Positions 61,777-64,000 of a stretch of DNA of 64,000 bases are shown one piece after another. This stretch comes from NCEH01 sp040049195 (GTDB taxonomy: Bacteria > Pseudomonadota > Alphaproteobacteria > Rhizobiales > Xanthobacteraceae): the NCBI RefSeq assembly GCF_040049195.1, contig NZ_JBDZDL010000002.1; one strand, given 5' to 3'. The notes under the pieces are model-generated. The model did no database searches, was not told where the DNA came from, and saw nothing but the letters and a program-made list of their open reading frames with translations. A program made the position numbers and the translations under genes. Position 1 is the first letter of the stretch. Each line of letters opens with the position of its first letter.

Positions 61777-62735
61777 TTTACGTCCTGAATTTGCTGGATG
61801 GCGGCGGCGCCGAACTGCTTTCCGAACTCGGCGAAGGTGGGCGCCAGCGCTTTCTGAAACGCGGCTGTGTCGACGGGGTCGATGATCGTCATGCCGCGTT
61901 GCTTCAGCGTCGCTATACCGGACTTCTCGTCCTCGTCCACGCGCGCACGGTTGGCTTTGACCGCTTCCCTGGCAGCCTCGATGAACATGGCTTGGTCTGC
62001 CTTGGGCAGGGCATCGAAAGCGGCTTTGTTCATGATAATGACGGCGGCGGAATAAGCGTGCCGACTGATGGAAAGATATTTCTGAACCTGGTCGAACTTA
62101 TTGGAGATGATGATGGAGAGCGGGTTTTCCTGGCCGTCCACCGTCCCCTGCTGAAGCGCAGTGAACACCTCGGTGATGGGCATGGGCGTGGGTGCAGCTC
62201 CGAGTGCCCGGAAGGCAGCAATGTGGATGGGATTCTCCTGCGTGCGGAGCTTCATGCCCTTCAGGTCCGCAGGCTCCCTCACCGGTTTGTTGGAGGTGAT
62301 ATTGCGGAAGCCGTTCTCGCCCCAGACCAGGGCAACCATGCCCTTCTTCGGGAAGTCCTGGAGCAGCTTGTCGCCGATGGGCCCATCCAGCACGGCGCGG
62401 GCGTGGGCGTAGTCGCGGAACAGGAAGGGGATATCGAGGATCTTGGTCTCGGGAACGAAGCTCGGCAACGCGGCGGTGGTGGCGAAAGCCATTTCGTGGC
62501 TGCCGAGCTGCACCGCCTCAATTTGCTCGCGCTCGTTGCCCAGCGCGCCCGAATAGAAGGTCAGGATCTTGTACTTGCCCCCGCTCTTCTCGTTCACTGC
62601 CTTGGCAAAGGCATCGATGCCGGCGCCGAGCTGGGAGGTCTGGGGTAGGGCGATGGAGATCCGGATCTCCTTCTGCGCGGCGGCCGGAGTGGCAAGCGCG
62701 GACAAGGCGAGGACGGCGACGATGGCAAATCTCAT
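61773..62735 (-). CDS. TRAP transporter binding protein DctP (second system)
   Basis: 320 aa, signal peptide ending near residue 20 (ATPAAAQKE). The signature Arg is in MKLRTQENPIH, preceded by NITSNKPVREPADLKG, with TALQQGTVDGQENPLSIIISNKFDQVQKYLS. With a hydroxypyruvate isomerase-like enzyme upstream, a sugar acid or small hydroxy acid is a reasonable ligand, by inference. Confidence 0.9.
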   Translation of the reverse strand: MRFAIVAVLALSALATPAAAQKEIRISIALPQTSQLGAGIDAFAKAVNEKSGGKYKILTFYSGALGNEREQIEAVQLGSHEMAFATTAALPSFVPETKILDIPFLFRDYAHARAVLDGPIGDKLLQDFPKKGMVALVWGENGFRNITSNKPVREPADLKGMKLRTQENPIHIAAFRALGAAPTPMPITEVFTALQQGTVDGQENPLSIIISNKFDQVQKYLSISRHAYSAAVIIMNKAAFDALPKADQAMFIEAAREAVKANRARVDEDEKSGIATLKQRGMTIIDPVDTAAFQKALAPTFAEFGKQFGAAAIQQIQDVK

Positions 62736-62764
62736 GGCATGGTCTCCTGGAAGCCGGTGCGGTG

Positions 62765-63625
62765 TCAGGTTCGGGGAACGAGCGGGGTTGGGGCGGGCGC
62801 GCTAGGACGCACGCCGTAGGGCGCGGCCCAGCCAAGTCCATCCAGTGTCGTGGTGAGCGGCTTGTATTCGCAGCCGATCCAGCCGGCGTAGCCGAGACGG
62901 TCGATGAGATCGAACAGGTAGGGATAGTTGATCTCGCCCCGGTCGGGCTCGTTACGGCCGGGCACGCCAGCGATCTGGATGTGCTGGATCAGCGCCATGG
63001 TCCGCTGCAGCGTCTCGGCGAGATTCCCGTCGGTGAGCTGCATATGGTAGACGTCGAGGTGCAGCCTGAGATTGTCGCGCCCCACCTTCTCGATGATCCG
63101 CACCGCGTCCCGCGTATGATTCAGGAAGAAGCCGCGCATGCCGTAGGTGGTGTAGGTCTCGCCGCCGATGATGAGGTCGCGGCCGCCATTTATGGGCTCG
63201 ATGACGGCGGAGATCCCGTGGGGGGCGAAGCGGTCGGCGGTGTAGCGCAAATTCTCCACGAAGGTCGCTTCCGCGGCCTCGCGGCTGATGCCGGGGGGCA
63301 CCACGCCGGCAATGGCGTGCGCCGTGTCACAGCCGAGCGCGCGGCAATAGGCGATGGTGGTATCCAGCTTACGGCGGAACTCCTCCTCCCGCCCGGGCAG
63401 CGCCGCGATGCCCCGCTCGCCCGCATCCCAGTCGCCGGGAGTCGTATCCATGAGCACCATGGAGAGCTTGTTCTGCGCGAGCCGCTCGGCGAGCACTTCC
63501 TTAGGAAAGCCGTAGGGCACCTGGAACTCGACTCCCGTGAAGCCGGCCTGCGCGGCAGCTTCGAAACGGTCAAGGAACGGCACCTCATTGAACATGTAGT
63601 GCAGGTTGGCTGCGAACTTGGGCAT
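62765..63625 (-). CDS. hyi: Hydroxypyruvate isomerase / OtnI-like protein
   Basis: 286 aa TIM-barrel isomerase of the xylose-isomerase-like superfamily. MPKFAANLHYMFNEVPFLDRFEAA, GFTGVEFQVPYGF, ISAVIEPINGGRD (metal Glu), LHLDVYHMQ, HIQIAGVPGRNEPD and GWIGCEYKPL carry the metal-binding residues. It interconverts hydroxypyruvate and tartronate semialdehyde or a 2-oxo-tetronate (OtnI). ATG 63625 has GAGAAG upstream; a longer frame is unsupported. First gene of the TRAP operon. Confidence 0.88.
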   Translation of the reverse strand: MPKFAANLHYMFNEVPFLDRFEAAAQAGFTGVEFQVPYGFPKEVLAERLAQNKLSMVLMDTTPGDWDAGERGIAALPGREEEFRRKLDTTIAYCRALGCDTAHAIAGVVPPGISREAAEATFVENLRYTADRFAPHGISAVIEPINGGRDLIIGGETYTTYGMRGFFLNHTRDAVRIIEKVGRDNLRLHLDVYHMQLTDGNLAETLQRTMALIQHIQIAGVPGRNEPDRGEINYPYLFDLIDRLGYAGWIGCEYKPLTTTLDGLGWAAPYGVRPSAPAPTPLVPRT

Positions 63626-63709
63626 GGCGTTCTTCTCAAAGTCCTGGTTGCCGGCGGGCCGGCTTCTGCTCCAGGACACAAGCGAGAACTGTGCCAATAT
63701 CGTAGATAA

Positions 63710-63738
63710 TAGGAGAAATATGATACTATAGGAGAAAT
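63710..63738. promoter_or_regulatory. Direct repeat TAGGAGAAAT x2 upstream of hyi
   Basis: Two identical 10-bp copies (63710-63719 and 63729-63738), 19 bases start to start. They lie 85-113 bases before the hyi ATG in an AT-rich patch within otherwise G+C-rich sequence. Spacing near two helical turns suits a dimeric activator or repressor on one DNA face. Regulator unknown. Confidence 0.5.
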
Positions 63739-63864
63739 TTGGAGCGAGCCTGCGGGCGGGCCGAGGGGCGTGCTCAAGTTTGGTTCGGTTGGGGTCGGAG
63801 AGTGCACAGAAAACAGGCGGCGGGCGGGGAGTGGCGCGTCCGCGGGCCGCAGAGGGTGCGGTGC

Positions 63865-64000
63865 CTACCGCGCGATGGTGCTGTCTATGACGATGAAGAA
63901 CTCCACCGTCGCCCGCGTCTCATTATGGAATTCGTGAACTGAATTGGCGTTGTAGAACAGCGTGGAGCCCTGCTTCACCGTGAAGTTTTCTGCGCCCACC
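63865..64000 (-). CDS. Cupin-domain protein, C-terminal part (runs off the window)
   Basis: The last 44 codons of a minus-strand gene ending at TAG 63865-63867. They read VKQGSTLFYNANSVHEFHNE and FFIVIDSTIAR, with the cupin pattern of GS-LFYNAN-VHEFHNE and a conserved His. It could be a stand-alone cupin or the C terminus of a cupin-type regulator (XRE/AraC), perhaps controlling hyi-TRAP. Too short to decide. Confidence 0.65.
   Translation of the reverse strand, partial: VGAENFTVKQGSTLFYNANSVHEFHNETRATVEFFIVIDSTIAR

Overview
The window is about two-thirds G+C and densely coded. It looks like chromosome from an alphaproteobacterium of the Hyphomicrobiales, plausibly near Xanthobacteraceae (Xanthobacter, Ancylobacter, Starkeya). 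The evidence is an ExoR-type periplasmic regulator, a PopZ/DUF2497 polarity protein beside valS in the order methyltransferase-tolC-popZ-valS, and an AlgI-type acetylation cassette. The placement is an inference from gene content and codon use, not a search result. No insertion sequence, prophage or CRISPR array was seen.

Layout: (1) 28-9098 is a histidine-utilisation cluster: glutaminase, HutC repressor, HutF, then divergent hutI-H-G-U-D. It codes the five-step route histidine > urocanate > imidazolonepropionate > formiminoglutamate > formylglutamate > glutamate, with a perfect palindromic HutC-type operator at 3199-3210. (2) 9151-14531 is a minus-strand operon for a NitT/TauT-type ABC importer, an ornithine cyclodeaminase-like enzyme and a UbiD-family decarboxylase. 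A one-mismatch copy of the hut operator lies in front of it, so it is probably in the hut regulon. (3) 14924-26405 is housekeeping: tRNA-Asn, an MsbA-like exporter, tRNA-Cys, a periplasmic protein of unknown function, a PIMT-like methyltransferase, TolC, PopZ, ValS, ExoR and exonuclease III. (4) 26536-31617 is an exopolysaccharide O-acetylation cassette: MBOAT, two tandem AlgJ/AlgX-like SGNH proteins and an acyltransferase-3. (5) 31645-40627 is housekeeping: ErpA/IscA, Dgt, ArgS, a SPOR protein, a DUF815 ATPase, a TauE/SafE permease and DusA.

(6) 41047-59702 is an accessory sulfur island and the most interesting part. The first operon holds serine acetyltransferase (cysE), a Family 2B encapsulin shell with an inserted cyclic-nucleotide-binding-like domain, a SufS-type cysteine desulfurase with a ~218-residue disordered N-terminal segment (the expected encapsulated cargo), a membrane-anchored rhodanese, a complete polar-amino-acid ABC importer and an OsmC-family protein. 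The second operon is a sulfonate/taurine-type ABC importer. The third has a short Cys-containing leader peptide, an SfnB-like flavin enzyme, a TRAP transporter, an FAD/NAD(P)-binding protein and a NtaA/DszA-type flavin monooxygenase. A 17-bp AT-rich element (consensus GACTWAWTYWATMGAAT, imperfect copies) stands before all three operons, suggesting one sulfur regulon. My reading: the importers and monooxygenases bring in and open organosulfur compounds, CysE with a cysteine synthase encoded elsewhere makes cysteine, and the encapsulated desulfurase turns cysteine into sulfane sulfur that is stored or handed to the rhodanese.

(7) 59727-64000 begins with a truncated alcohol-dehydrogenase remnant marking the island's edge. 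A minus-strand operon of hydroxypyruvate isomerase-like protein plus a TRAP transporter follows, and the window ends inside a cupin-domain gene.
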